Shown here piece after piece: positions 24,948-33,387 of a DNA stretch of 64,000 nt. Within the stretch, counting starts at the first letter, position 1. Each line of letters opens with the position of its first letter. Below the pieces are notes generated by a model. The model was not told the origin of the DNA. It was given only the letters and a program-made list of their open reading frames with translations, and ran no database searches. Location of the stretch: positions 310,001-374,000 of the forward strand of contig CAKTMC010000001.1 of assembly GCA_934573735.1 (NCBI GenBank), read 5' to 3'. The stretch comes from an uncultured Oscillospiraceae bacterium. GTDB lineage: Bacteria; Bacillota; Clostridia; Oscillospirales; Oscillospiraceae. A program made the position numbers and the translations under genes.

Positions 24948-26516
24948 TCACACGCTTGCCGGGGCAGGCTCCTCTGCGGGAGTCTCGGCAGGCACAGCAG
25001 GAGTCTCCGCGGGCTTTGCGGGCTTGTCGCTGCATATGAATGCAACAACGGTGTTCGCAACGGCGGCGACTGCGACCGCTGCCATAACGATGAGGGGCAG
25101 AGCGGTAACGGTGGAGCCGGAGACGCGGGACAGCGGGTACTCGTTGCCGCCGCAGACATTGATGGCGATAAGACCGCCGATGGACAGCGCAAAGGAGATG
25201 ACTCCCAGAGTCGAGGTTGCGCCGCTTACGCCGCAGAGACCGAGGATGGCTGCTGCAATGCCGACAAGGCAGGCAAGCGCCGCGACAAAGGTAAGGATAA
25301 CGCGGTTGATTATTTCTGCGGTGACAAGCTCACCGGTCTCGGCGACGAAGTCACGACCGGCCTTGACGACCAGAGAGGCCTTGTCAAGGTCAACGACGGG
25401 CTCATCGTTCATCATGAGTATATCGCCGTTTTCGTCACGCATCCAGTAGCTGAAATCGCTGCCGAGTCTCTTGGCTATGCTCTTGACCAGAGCCTTGCCC
25501 TCGGCGTTGCGGTAGGTCGGGGTGTTGATAACGAGGTCAAGTGCCTCGGCTATCTGCTGCTGACCGCCCTCAAATACGGCAAGCTGAGCCGCGCCGTCTG
25601 CAAGCTTTGCAGCACCAGCGGAGAGAGTAGCCAGACCTGCATTATAGGTAGCGTAGCCCGCGTCAAGATCCTTCTTGGCGGCGGCGAGCTTTGCATCGTT
25701 CTCGTCGAGCATCTTCTTGGACTCGGCAAGCTTCTTTTCGCCGGCGGCTATAGTCGCCTCGGCCTCGGCTATCTTCTTTTCGCCCTCGGCGACCTTCTTC
25801 TGACCGGCCTCATACTCGGCTATCTTGGCCTGACCGGCCTCATACTCGGCGACCAGAGTCTCCATGGTGTAGCCGGTATTGGCAAGCTCCGTCTCAAAAA
25901 TCTTCTTGGCGGCGGCAACCTCGATTGCGAGTACCGCGGCGCGGCTGCTGTCACCCTCGGCGACGGCCTTGTCATACTCACGCTGGAGATTGAGATACTG
26001 ATTGTGCAGGGGCTTTACGATGTTGTAGATAGGCTTGACCTTCGCGAGCTGAGCCTTGCCCTCCTCGTATGCCTGCTTGTTGGCTTCAAGAGTCGCTTTG
26101 CCCTCGGCAAGCTCCTTCTTGCCCTGTTCAAGCTCGATTTTACCGGCTTCGATGGCGGCTACGCCCTCGTTGTAGGCCTTGTGAGCCTCGGCAAGCTTTG
26201 CGGCATTGGCGTCATAGGCTGCCTGACCGGCATCCAGCTTTTCCTTACCGGCGGCAAGAGTTGCCTGACCGGCATTGAAGGTGCCGAGACCGGCTCTGTA
26301 GGCGTTGACACCCTCGGCGTAGACCTCGGAATTTGCCTTGAGCTCGGCAATACCGGCATCCATCAGGTCAAAGTTTGCAACGGCCTCGTTACCGATTTCG
26401 GTCCAGACGTCCTTGCAGTCCAGCTCATCCTTGATGCTGACGCCGCAGGCCCAAGCGCCAAACAGGCACACCAGTGCAAGGACTGCGCTGAAAATTCTGA
26501 GCAGTACTTTCTTCAT
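24948..26516 (-). CDS. Membrane protein with long heptad-repeat domain
   Basis: I do not recognise a named family for this 522-residue protein. It starts with a hydrophobic segment (residues 6-24, an uncleaved anchor or signal), then about 280 residues of alanine-rich heptads with glycine at a fixed place (as in AGQATLAAGKEKLDAGQAAY), a globular region with a YWMRDENGD segment, three hydrophobic segments from about residue 395, and a cytoplasmic Pro-Ala-Glu-rich tail. The heptads resemble those in extracellular parts of YhgE/Pip and some RND-type proteins. It is monocistronic, with GGGAGG before the ATG. Two YhgE/Pip proteins lie 4 kb away. Confidence 0.75.
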   Translation of the reverse strand: MKKVLLRIFSAVLALVCLFGAWACGVSIKDELDCKDVWTEIGNEAVANFDLMDAGIAELKANSEVYAEGVNAYRAGLGTFNAGQATLAAGKEKLDAGQAAYDANAAKLAEAHKAYNEGVAAIEAGKIELEQGKKELAEGKATLEANKQAYEEGKAQLAKVKPIYNIVKPLHNQYLNLQREYDKAVAEGDSSRAAVLAIEVAAAKKIFETELANTGYTMETLVAEYEAGQAKIAEYEAGQKKVAEGEKKIAEAEATIAAGEKKLAESKKMLDENDAKLAAAKKDLDAGYATYNAGLATLSAGAAKLADGAAQLAVFEGGQQQIAEALDLVINTPTYRNAEGKALVKSIAKRLGSDFSYWMRDENGDILMMNDEPVVDLDKASLVVKAGRDFVAETGELVTAEIINRVILTFVAALACLVGIAAAILGLCGVSGATSTLGVISFALSIGGLIAINVCGGNEYPLSRVSGSTVTALPLIVMAAVAVAAVANTVVAFICSDKPAKPAETPAVPAETPAEEPAPASV

Positions 26517-26673
26517 GTTCTATCCTCCCATTAACACAGACCTTAATATAATAGAATTATATTCCCGAACATTAAGAAAATAATTAAAATTTATGCTCGG
26601 ATCGTCAGTCTGTGCCATTTACGACTTTTGTGCTCCCTCCCCCGGAGCGCGGGTCATGCGTGGGATTTTTGTT

Positions 26674-28038
26674 TTACTCCGCCTTGCCTTCCCCACCCGG
26701 CTTGCGGCGCGGGCGGCGATACGGATTGCGGCGGCGATTGCTGTTGTGCGGCGCGGCGCCGTCCCTTGCCGCCTCCTTTATCTGCGTCGGCTGTGCCGCC
26801 GCCTTCGGCTTATTTTCATTGGATTTCTCGCCGCTTTTCGGCTTTGCGTGCCCCTTGCGGCGGTTGGGTCTGTTCTCCGCGGGCTTGTCGCCCTGACGCG
26901 CAGGCTTCGGCTGCTTCTCACCCTCAGCCTTGGGCTTGCGCGGCTGGCCCTGGCGGCGCTCCACCTCGGCCTTTTCCGGCTTATCATGCTTTTCGTGCTT
27001 TTCGGCGTGCTCCGTCCTTGCTCCCTCGGTCTTTGCCTTTACGGAGCGACGGCGGCCGTTGTTCTTTTTCTTCTCGCCTTCCTCGGTGGTAGGGGCGGGG
27101 ACAGGCTCGGGAGTCGGCGCGACCATCATCGGTATCGCCCACTCGTCGATAAGCTCCTCCTCTTCCTCCTCCGGCTCCGGAACGTACTGGAGCACCTTGG
27201 GCAGAGGCTCGCCCTCCTTGGGTCTTCCTCCCGGCACGGTGGCAAGCTCATTTGCCTTGAAAACGCTGAGCGTATCGTCCGGCTTATCGTCCAGCTTGAC
27301 CTTAACGGTCTGGCGCAGGAGATTTACCTGCACTGCCGTGCCGTAGCCGTCCTTCGTCTCGACAAAGGCGCCCTGCTTCGGCACCTTCTTCAGCAGATCC
27401 TCGTATGCATCCTGCTCATAGCGCAGGCAGCACATGAGTCTGCCGCAGCTTCCGGATATCTTGGTGGGGTTTAGCGACAGGGACTGGACCTTTGCCATCT
27501 TCGTCGAAACCGGCTGGAAGTCATCCAGAAACTGATTGCAGCAATAGGGGCGGCCGCAGATGCCGATGCCGCCTATCATTTTCGCCTCGTCTCTGACGCC
27601 TATCTGACGCAGCTCGATACGGTTGCGGAAAATGCCCGCAAGATCCTTAACAAGCTCACGGAAGTCCACTCTGCCGTCGGAGGTGAAGAAGAACATGGTC
27701 TTGCTCCCCTCAAAGTTGCACTCGACATCAACAAGCTTCATATCCAGCCCGTGCTCGGCTATCTTCTGCTGGCATATCTCAAAGGCTTCCTTCTCGCGCT
27801 TTTTGTTTATCTCGGTTACGCGCAAATCGTCCGCCGTGGCAATCCTGACCACGGGGCGCAGCGGCTGCACGACGGAGTCCTCCATGACGGCGTGATTTCC
27901 GTGGCAGCAGTCGGCGATCTCAAGCCCCTTGGAGGTCTCGACTATCACCTTTTCCCCGGTCTTTATCTCAAGCTTGCCGGGGTCGAAAAAATAGGCTTTT
28001 CCGCGATTTTTGAATTTTATACTTACAACATCAATCAA
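26674..28038 (-). CDS. ricT: RicT/YaaT-like PSP1-domain protein with basic C-terminal tail
   Basis: A 454-residue protein whose first 270 residues match the PSP1 domain of RicT (YaaT), a partner of RicA and RicF that affects RNA processing by RNase Y and sporulation or competence in Bacillus. Cysteine pairs in GICGRPYCCNQFL and SCGRLMCCLRYEQ fit the Fe-S-liganding role reported for RicT. Residues from about 290 on form a low-complexity Lys/Arg/Pro/Glu tail of some 165 residues ending in RRRNPYRRPRRKPGG, absent from the 275-residue Bacillus protein. It lies 36 bases after holB, the conserved order. Confidence 0.88.
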   Translation of the reverse strand: MIDVVSIKFKNRGKAYFFDPGKLEIKTGEKVIVETSKGLEIADCCHGNHAVMEDSVVQPLRPVVRIATADDLRVTEINKKREKEAFEICQQKIAEHGLDMKLVDVECNFEGSKTMFFFTSDGRVDFRELVKDLAGIFRNRIELRQIGVRDEAKMIGGIGICGRPYCCNQFLDDFQPVSTKMAKVQSLSLNPTKISGSCGRLMCCLRYEQDAYEDLLKKVPKQGAFVETKDGYGTAVQVNLLRQTVKVKLDDKPDDTLSVFKANELATVPGGRPKEGEPLPKVLQYVPEPEEEEEELIDEWAIPMMVAPTPEPVPAPTTEEGEKKKNNGRRRSVKAKTEGARTEHAEKHEKHDKPEKAEVERRQGQPRKPKAEGEKQPKPARQGDKPAENRPNRRKGHAKPKSGEKSNENKPKAAAQPTQIKEAARDGAAPHNSNRRRNPYRRPRRKPGGEGKAE

Positions 28039-28074
28039 TTAATTTTCCTCTGTTCTCTATGCAAGCGCGGCGAT

Positions 28075-28872
28075 TTACTCGCCCCTCGCTCTCGCCGCCG
28101 ACAGTGAGTTCACGGCCAGCAGCCCGAAAATGTGTTTTACGCCGACGTTTACGCGCAGCATCGTGCCGCAGCGCGCCAGCAAATTCCGAAGCCTGAAAAG
28201 CTCCGCGTTGTCAAGCCCGGGATTTTTTTCCTCGCCGCAGATAATGGCGGCACAAACGTCCGCCGCACAGTCCGCAAACTCGGCGGCCTGTCTGCCGTCC
28301 ATGCCCTCGTTTGCGGCGCACCATTTATATAGCCGCAGCCTGTCTCCGGCAGCAACCGCGCCGAGATACTCTCTTGCAAGCTTTACAAGCTCCTCGTTTA
28401 CGGGCTTTTCCGCGTCCGCGCTCAGCTCCGTGCAGCGGGAACGCACCGTGGGGAGAAGTCTCTCGGGATTTGCGGTGCAGAGGACGAAAAGCACCCATGC
28501 GGGCGGCTCCTCAAGGAGCTTGAGCGCCGCGTTCTGTGCGCTCTCGTTCATAAGCTCCGCCTCGCGGATGATATAGACCTTGTGCTCCGCCTCGTTGGGA
28601 AGTATGCTCGCATCGGCGGACATCTCGCGTATCTGATCGACGGCTATCTCGCGCTTGAGCTTGCCCGTAGTGTCGGGCAGACGGCTCAGGCTGATTATAT
28701 CCGGGTGAATTCCGGCGGCAGCCTTGCGGCAGTCGCGGCATTTGCCGCAGGGACGCGGCTCGTCTCCGCTGCACACGGCGCGGGCGGCAAGGCGCTGAGC
28801 CCGTGCAAAGCACTCCGCCTCAGAGCCGGAGGAGACGATATATGATTGGGCAAGACGCGCAGCTTCCGTCAT
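28075..28872 (-). CDS. holB: DNA polymerase III subunit delta' (HolB-like)
   Basis: A 265-residue clamp-loader subunit. A four-cysteine zinc module (CSGDEPRPCGKCRDC) near the N-terminus is followed by AVDQIREM, the VYIIREAELMNESAQNAALKLLEEPP block with the sensor residues, and TVRSRC, where Bacillus and E. coli delta' have SRC. The protein is short, with a reduced N-terminal P-loop region typical of delta'. The open frame extends upstream, but ATG 28872 with GGGAG before it is the start; the promoter at 28952-28980 excludes most of the extension. The usual neighbour tmk is not present. Confidence 0.88.
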   Translation of the reverse strand: MTEAARLAQSYIVSSGSEAECFARAQRLAARAVCSGDEPRPCGKCRDCRKAAAGIHPDIISLSRLPDTTGKLKREIAVDQIREMSADASILPNEAEHKVYIIREAELMNESAQNAALKLLEEPPAWVLFVLCTANPERLLPTVRSRCTELSADAEKPVNEELVKLAREYLGAVAAGDRLRLYKWCAANEGMDGRQAAEFADCAADVCAAIICGEEKNPGLDNAELFRLRNLLARCGTMLRVNVGVKHIFGLLAVNSLSAARARGE

Positions 28873-28951
28873 GGCGGCTTCTCCCTTCCCCGCCGGACGG
28901 CGGTAATGTGATACAAGCCCGATGGCGGCGGCCACGCATAGCTCTACGTAT

Positions 28952-28980
28952 ATTTTACAGTGTTTATTCTCTACAGTCAA
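28952..28980 (-). promoter_or_regulatory. Promoter of holB-ricT
   Basis: On the minus strand TTGACT, a 17-base spacer and TAAAAT. Confidence 0.75.
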
Positions 28981-29148
28981 CAAAAAAGCAAACTTAGCTC
29001 TAAAAATTATAATAGATTGCGTCAAATATGTCAAATATATTACTACAAAAAAGAGTCAAATTTTGTACACTTTCCGAAAACTGACGTAATGAAATTTTGT
29101 CATACTATAATACGAGCACATATCTGCACCCCGGCGCACTCTTTTTTC

Positions 29149-29177
29149 TTGCACTTTCGGCATATCGGCCTTATACT
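29149..29177 (+). promoter_or_regulatory. Promoter of the PAP2 phosphatase gene
   Basis: TTGCAC, a 17-base spacer and TATACT, 43 bases upstream of the start. A further TATAAT occurs at 29106 but has no good -35 match. Confidence 0.65.
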
Positions 29178-29219
29178 ATAAGACATCATGCGAAAAATAA
29201 ACAGAGAGAAGGCTTTTAC

Positions 29220-29900
29220 ATGACCCTGACTGCCGCCGCACAATGGCTCAACTCGGCCTTTGCGGGCTACGACATGGCTATATTGAAAATAATGCACGGC
29301 ATTGCCGGAGCGCTCGGCCCGGTGCTGACTCCGCTCATGAAGCTCATCACGCTGCTCGGCGAAAAAGGTCTGCTGCTCCTGCTGCTGTCGCTGGGGCTTA
29401 TGTGCTTTTCGCGCACACGGCGCATTGGCGTATGCGTATTCGGTGCGGTGTGCTGCGGCGCGCTCATAACGAATTTTATACTCAAGGACTCTATAGCGCG
29501 GCCGCGTCCCTTTGAGACGCTGGATATCTACCGGCAATGGTGGGAGGCCGTCGGCTCTCCGGCGGAGGACGGCTACTCCTTCCCCTCCGGGCACGTTACG
29601 GCGGCGGCAGCGGGCATGACGGCGCTGTGTCTCATGCGGGGCAGAAAGCTCGTAGTGCCGTCGATAGTCATCGTGCTGCTGATGGCGATATCGCGCAATT
29701 ATCTCATGGCGCACTATCCCTCAGACGTGCTGTTTGCGGCAATCATCGGCCTTGCCTCGGCCTTTATCGCATACTATATCACGAGACTGATTTTCAGACT
29801 TCTTGAAGAGCACGAGGAGCAGCGTTTTTGCAGCTTCGCGCTGAATTTTGACCTGCCCCTGCGTCTCCCCGGCAGCTACCGCGGAAAGCACGAGAAGTGA
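29220..29900 (+). CDS. PAP2-superfamily membrane phosphatase
   Basis: A 226-residue protein with about five membrane segments and the three PAP2 motifs: KDSIARPRP (KxxxxxxRP) near residue 90, FPSGH near 123 with the catalytic His, and SRNYLMAHYPSD (SRxxxxxHxxxD) near 159. The family dephosphorylates lipid phosphates such as undecaprenyl pyrophosphate or phosphatidylglycerophosphate on the outer membrane face. I cannot tell which here. ATG 29220 follows AGAGAAGG; codons further upstream overlap the promoter. It is monocistronic. Confidence 0.9.
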   Translation: MTLTAAAQWLNSAFAGYDMAILKIMHGIAGALGPVLTPLMKLITLLGEKGLLLLLLSLGLMCFSRTRRIGVCVFGAVCCGALITNFILKDSIARPRPFETLDIYRQWWEAVGSPAEDGYSFPSGHVTAAAAGMTALCLMRGRKLVVPSIVIVLLMAISRNYLMAHYPSDVLFAAIIGLASAFIAYYITRLIFRLLEEHEEQRFCSFALNFDLPLRLPGSYRGKHEK

Positions 29901-29913
29901 GCCGAATAATTTT

Positions 29914-30092
29914 AATCGGCGCTTCGCGCTGCTTCCCCTTGGCTTCCCCTTTAGGGGGAGCTGTCGAGCCTTAAGCGAGACTGAGGGGGCGCCTGTAGCC
30001 GAAGTTACTGCAAGGTCTGTCCCTGCACCAGTTTCGACTCCGGCACCCCCATCGGCGCTCCGCGCCGTTTCCCCCTAAAGGGGGAAGCTTTA
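29914..30092. repeat. Intergenic palindromic repeat element
   Basis: A near direct repeat starting ATCGGCGCT opens and closes this segment (29914 and about 30051), each followed by a C-rich run. The motif CCCCTTTAGGGGGAGCT at about 29947 is the inverse of CCCCCTAAAGGGGGAAGCT near 30071. Between them lies a GC-rich stretch with no open frame. This style of C-run/G-run palindrome is familiar from intergenic repeats of gut Clostridia, but I cannot name the family. Confidence 0.6.
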
Positions 30093-30104
30093 TACGGACT
30101 AAAT

Positions 30105-30145
30105 AGAAAGCTACGGAGGACCCGAAAGGTTCTCCGTAGCTTTTT
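30105..30145. terminator. Terminator after the YhgE/Pip operon
   Basis: A 16-bp stem beginning AAAGCTACGG with loop CGAAA and one G-T pair, immediately downstream of the minus-strand gene ending at 30150. T-rich tracts on both sides allow it to work in both directions. Confidence 0.85.
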
Positions 30146-30149
30146 ATCG

Positions 30150-32855
30150 TTACATTACGCCGGTTGCGGCCTTGCTCTTGGCAATTGCGGCATTGAGCTT
30201 TTTCGCGGGGTAATAAAGCACAAGTCCGAGCGCCATGAAGACTATGCACATGACGAGCATTATTATCGCACAGCGGGCGTAGGTTCCGTCGTAGAAGCCG
30301 CCTATCGTCTCACGCAGCATATCCATACCGTAGTGGAAGGGCATGAGGTTATAGAGCTTCTGGAAGAACTCCGGCAGAACGTGATAGGGATAGGAGCCGC
30401 CGGAGCCTGCGACCTGAATGACCATGACGATGACGGATATCGCCATGCCGATGTTATCGAGCGAGTAGACAAGGCTGTAGTTCATAAGCACGAAGTTCAG
30501 CGAGCAGATAATACAGCCGAGTATAAATCTTCCGGGTGCAACACACTGGATTCCGACAAAGTACAGGCAGCCCAGCGAGGTGACAAGCGCCTGGAGCACG
30601 CCGATGCCGAGGAAGATGGCGAAGCGGCCGAGGTAGCGCTGTATGCCGCGGGTGCGGCCAAGCTCGGGATAGGTCACCGGAACCTTTATCATGGTCGCTG
30701 CAAGCAGAGAGCCGACATAGAGCGCGATCATCACATAGAAGGGCGCCATGGCGGAGCCGTAGTCGCTTATCTCATAGACTATCTCGGTACGCATATCGAC
30801 CGGGGAGACAAGGTAGTCGGCAAGACCGTCGGGGTTATTCTCCAGCACGTCCATAAGCTGTCTGAAGCCGTCGCTGTCAACAAAGCGGCGCACATCGTCG
30901 GCAAAGTCGGAGAGGTAGCCGTACACGGTGTTCGACAGGGTTATAGCCGCGTCTATCGAGGTGGTTCCGTCGGCAAGCGCCGCGCCGTAGCCGCGTATGG
31001 TATCCGCCACGCCGTTAATCTTGCCTGCGCCGCCCATCAGTGCGTTCTGCACCTCGGTGAGCGCCTTCTGAGCACCGCTTGCGGCGTTCTGGATATGATC
31101 GGTGACGTTGCTGTTAAAGGTGAGTATCGCGGTACGCACGATATCGCGCACCTCGTTTATCTTGTCGATTATCTCCTGACGGATGCCGGGGTCCTCCATC
31201 TGGTTGACCTTCTGGCGTATCTCCTCAAGCTTTGCTATAGCGTCGTCAATGTACTTGCTGAGACTCGGCGTGGAGACCTCGATGGCCTTGAGCTTTTCCT
31301 CGATGCGGTCAAGCTGCTCCAGCACCTTCTTCTGCGCGGCCTCGCCGCCAGTCCATGAGCCTATATTGTCGAGGGTACGGTACGCCGCCTCGCGTGCAGC
31401 GTCCAGAGCCTCGATACCGGCCTTGAGCTGCTCGTGCTTGAAGTTGAGGTCGGTCATGACCTTGAGGCACCACTCGAGCATTTTAAGCTGTGAGGTCGGC
31501 TCGTCGATGCTCGGCAGCTCCTTGCGGATGCTGTCGATATGCTTGAGGTCATCGTCAAAGCTCATCAGCGGATCTGCCGCATTGAGAGTGCTGAGCTCTG
31601 CCGCAACGCCCTCAAGGGTCTTGTCAAGCTCGGTGAGCTTTGCGTCTATCTCCTCGTTCGAGAGGGAGAAGTCAAAGTTCTTGATGTCCTGATTGACGCT
31701 GTCCATCTGCGTGTAGGCATTGCCCACGCTGTCCTTGCGCGCGATGAGCTGAGTCTGTAGCTCGTTAATGTCGTTAATGAGGCTGTTGACCTCGTTTATC
31801 ATGTCGTTGCGCACGGACTCGGAGTCCATGCTCTCGACCCAGCCTCTGATTTTATCAATACGCGCTATTGCGCGGTCGATTATCGCGCCGGGGTCGGGGA
31901 TGCGTCCCTTGAGCGCCTGCAGCTTTGCCTCAAGATTATCGAGTATCTGGTTTACCGCCTGCTTGAGCAGCGGAGAGCCGCCCCATGAGCTGATTATGCC
32001 GAGCAGGGAGTCGAGATCCTTGTCGATATCGTCAAGCGCCTTGACGATGCTGTTTGAGAGGTCGCCCGCAACGCTGGAGCCCGTGCCGATGGCGTTACTG
32101 ACGGAGCCTACGGTGTTGCCGGCGTTTATAACGACGTTGCCGGCATCGTTTATCGTCGCAGCGGAGACCTCAAGCAAATTCCCCGTCTCCGACATCAGGT
32201 TCTTTACCGAGCTCAGCACAAGGGTCAGCTCCTTGAGCTGATTGCAGGCATTGTCAAGAGAGCTTGTGAGGCTGTTTGCAATGTCGTCCGAGTCGAGCCC
32301 GAAGGCGCGCACCATGGAGCTTACTGCGTTTATCGCATCCGCCGCCTTCTCGACGATGGTGTTATTTATCTGCTCCTGAACGGCGGTCTTGGCCTTGCCA
32401 GTTATCTTGGGAGCGATGGCGTTTTTCTTCTCGTTTTCGTAATATTCTATCTGCGGGTGACGCATATTGCCGTCAAGTATGCTCAAGAAGTCCCCGGTAA
32501 ACTCGGGCGGGACGATGAGCGCGGCGTAATATTCGCCGGAGTAGACGCCCGACAGCGCCTCATCGCGCGTATCGAGGAAAACCCAGCCCATCTGGTCGTT
32601 GGACTCAAGTCCCTCCATGACCATCTCGCCGATGTTGAGATGCAGACCGAGCAGCTCACAGCCGTCGTCCTCATTCGCAACGGCGACCTTGATGTTTGAG
32701 GTCGAGGCAGGACCATAGGGGTCCCAGTTTGAAAGGATATTGAACCATGCATAAAGCGAGGGGACGAGGCAGAGACCCATTATGACCACGACGGCCACAA
32801 CGCTCTGTCCGAGACGCTTCATGTCAAGATGAATGATTTTGCCTATTTTTTTCAT
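30150..32855 (-). CDS. YhgE/Pip domain membrane protein, large
   Basis: A 901-residue membrane protein with the YhgE/Pip layout: one N-terminal membrane segment (LCLVPSLYAWFNIL), the signature WDPYG, a first extracytoplasmic domain with YSGEYYAALIVPPEF, about 450 residues of helical coiled-coil region, and six C-terminal membrane segments of ABC-2 type. The family includes the phage infection protein Pip of Lactococcus and the type VII secretion component EsaA. Its start overlaps the end of the small membrane protein gene by four bases, so it is the third gene of a three-gene operon. Function here is unknown. Confidence 0.88.
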   Translation of the reverse strand: MKKIGKIIHLDMKRLGQSVVAVVVIMGLCLVPSLYAWFNILSNWDPYGPASTSNIKVAVANEDDGCELLGLHLNIGEMVMEGLESNDQMGWVFLDTRDEALSGVYSGEYYAALIVPPEFTGDFLSILDGNMRHPQIEYYENEKKNAIAPKITGKAKTAVQEQINNTIVEKAADAINAVSSMVRAFGLDSDDIANSLTSSLDNACNQLKELTLVLSSVKNLMSETGNLLEVSAATINDAGNVVINAGNTVGSVSNAIGTGSSVAGDLSNSIVKALDDIDKDLDSLLGIISSWGGSPLLKQAVNQILDNLEAKLQALKGRIPDPGAIIDRAIARIDKIRGWVESMDSESVRNDMINEVNSLINDINELQTQLIARKDSVGNAYTQMDSVNQDIKNFDFSLSNEEIDAKLTELDKTLEGVAAELSTLNAADPLMSFDDDLKHIDSIRKELPSIDEPTSQLKMLEWCLKVMTDLNFKHEQLKAGIEALDAAREAAYRTLDNIGSWTGGEAAQKKVLEQLDRIEEKLKAIEVSTPSLSKYIDDAIAKLEEIRQKVNQMEDPGIRQEIIDKINEVRDIVRTAILTFNSNVTDHIQNAASGAQKALTEVQNALMGGAGKINGVADTIRGYGAALADGTTSIDAAITLSNTVYGYLSDFADDVRRFVDSDGFRQLMDVLENNPDGLADYLVSPVDMRTEIVYEISDYGSAMAPFYVMIALYVGSLLAATMIKVPVTYPELGRTRGIQRYLGRFAIFLGIGVLQALVTSLGCLYFVGIQCVAPGRFILGCIICSLNFVLMNYSLVYSLDNIGMAISVIVMVIQVAGSGGSYPYHVLPEFFQKLYNLMPFHYGMDMLRETIGGFYDGTYARCAIIMLVMCIVFMALGLVLYYPAKKLNAAIAKSKAATGVM

Positions 32856-33373
32856 ACCTGATCCTCCGATGCGCCCTCCTGCTTATCCTCGCTTTGGCTC
32901 TTGCTGCCGTACTCGGCGCAAAGCTCGTCGATAAGCTTATTCTCCTCCGACACTGCCGCATTGGGGCTGCTGCTTTTCTGCGCTGCAAGCGCTGCGCGGG
33001 CAGCCTCGGTAGCGGACTCAAGCTCACCCAGCGTCTCGGCAAATTTCTGGCGGCGCTGGCGGACAACGATATCCGCGCTCTCCTCGCCGAAGTCCTGCTC
33101 GCGGCGGGTTATCTCCTCCACCTTGCGCTTGAGCTCATAGTTAACGTATTCAACGGCGATAAGATAGGCGGCGACGGCAAACATCGTCACTATCCACATC
33201 AGCAGGAAGATGACCTTCGAGCCCTCCGTAATGAACATCAGCGTCAAAAACAGCACCGTGGAGATAACCAGCGCCCAGAGTCCCTTATGTATGCGGATCT
33301 GGTTCGCGTAATACAATGCTTTGACCTCGCTGACGAGGCGGTCGTATAACTTGTGATAGCTATGCTCTGACAT
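32852..33373 (-). CDS. Small two-segment membrane protein of the YhgE/Pip operon
   Basis: A 173-residue protein I cannot assign to a named family. It has a basic cytoplasmic N-terminus, two adjoining membrane segments at about residues 32-48 and 52-75 (ALVISTVLFLTLMFI and VIFLLMWIVTMFAVAAYLI), then a predicted coiled coil of about 60 residues and an acidic Ser-rich tail. It is translationally coupled to the 901-residue YhgE/Pip protein (ATGA overlap) and starts 14 bases after the 688-residue one. That position suggests a subunit linking the two. Confidence 0.75.
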   Translation of the reverse strand: MSEHSYHKLYDRLVSEVKALYYANQIRIHKGLWALVISTVLFLTLMFITEGSKVIFLLMWIVTMFAVAAYLIAVEYVNYELKRKVEEITRREQDFGEESADIVVRQRRQKFAETLGELESATEAARAALAAQKSSSPNAAVSEENKLIDELCAEYGSKSQSEDKQEGASEDQV

Positions 33374-33387
33374 TGCACTGCACCTCC

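Larger units (their letters stand above)
28873..29219. other. Divergent promoter region between holB and the PAP2 gene
   Basis: This gap of about 350 bases holds a minus-strand promoter (28952-28980) and a plus-strand promoter (29149-29177), with AT-rich sequence in between. I see no RNA gene, repeat or credible short coding frame. Confidence 0.6.

Noticed and set aside
25600..26300. Apparent DNA-level tandem repeat within the heptad protein gene
   Set aside because: The repetition follows from protein heptads with recurring Ala/Gly/Lys/Glu codons; the DNA units are not identical.
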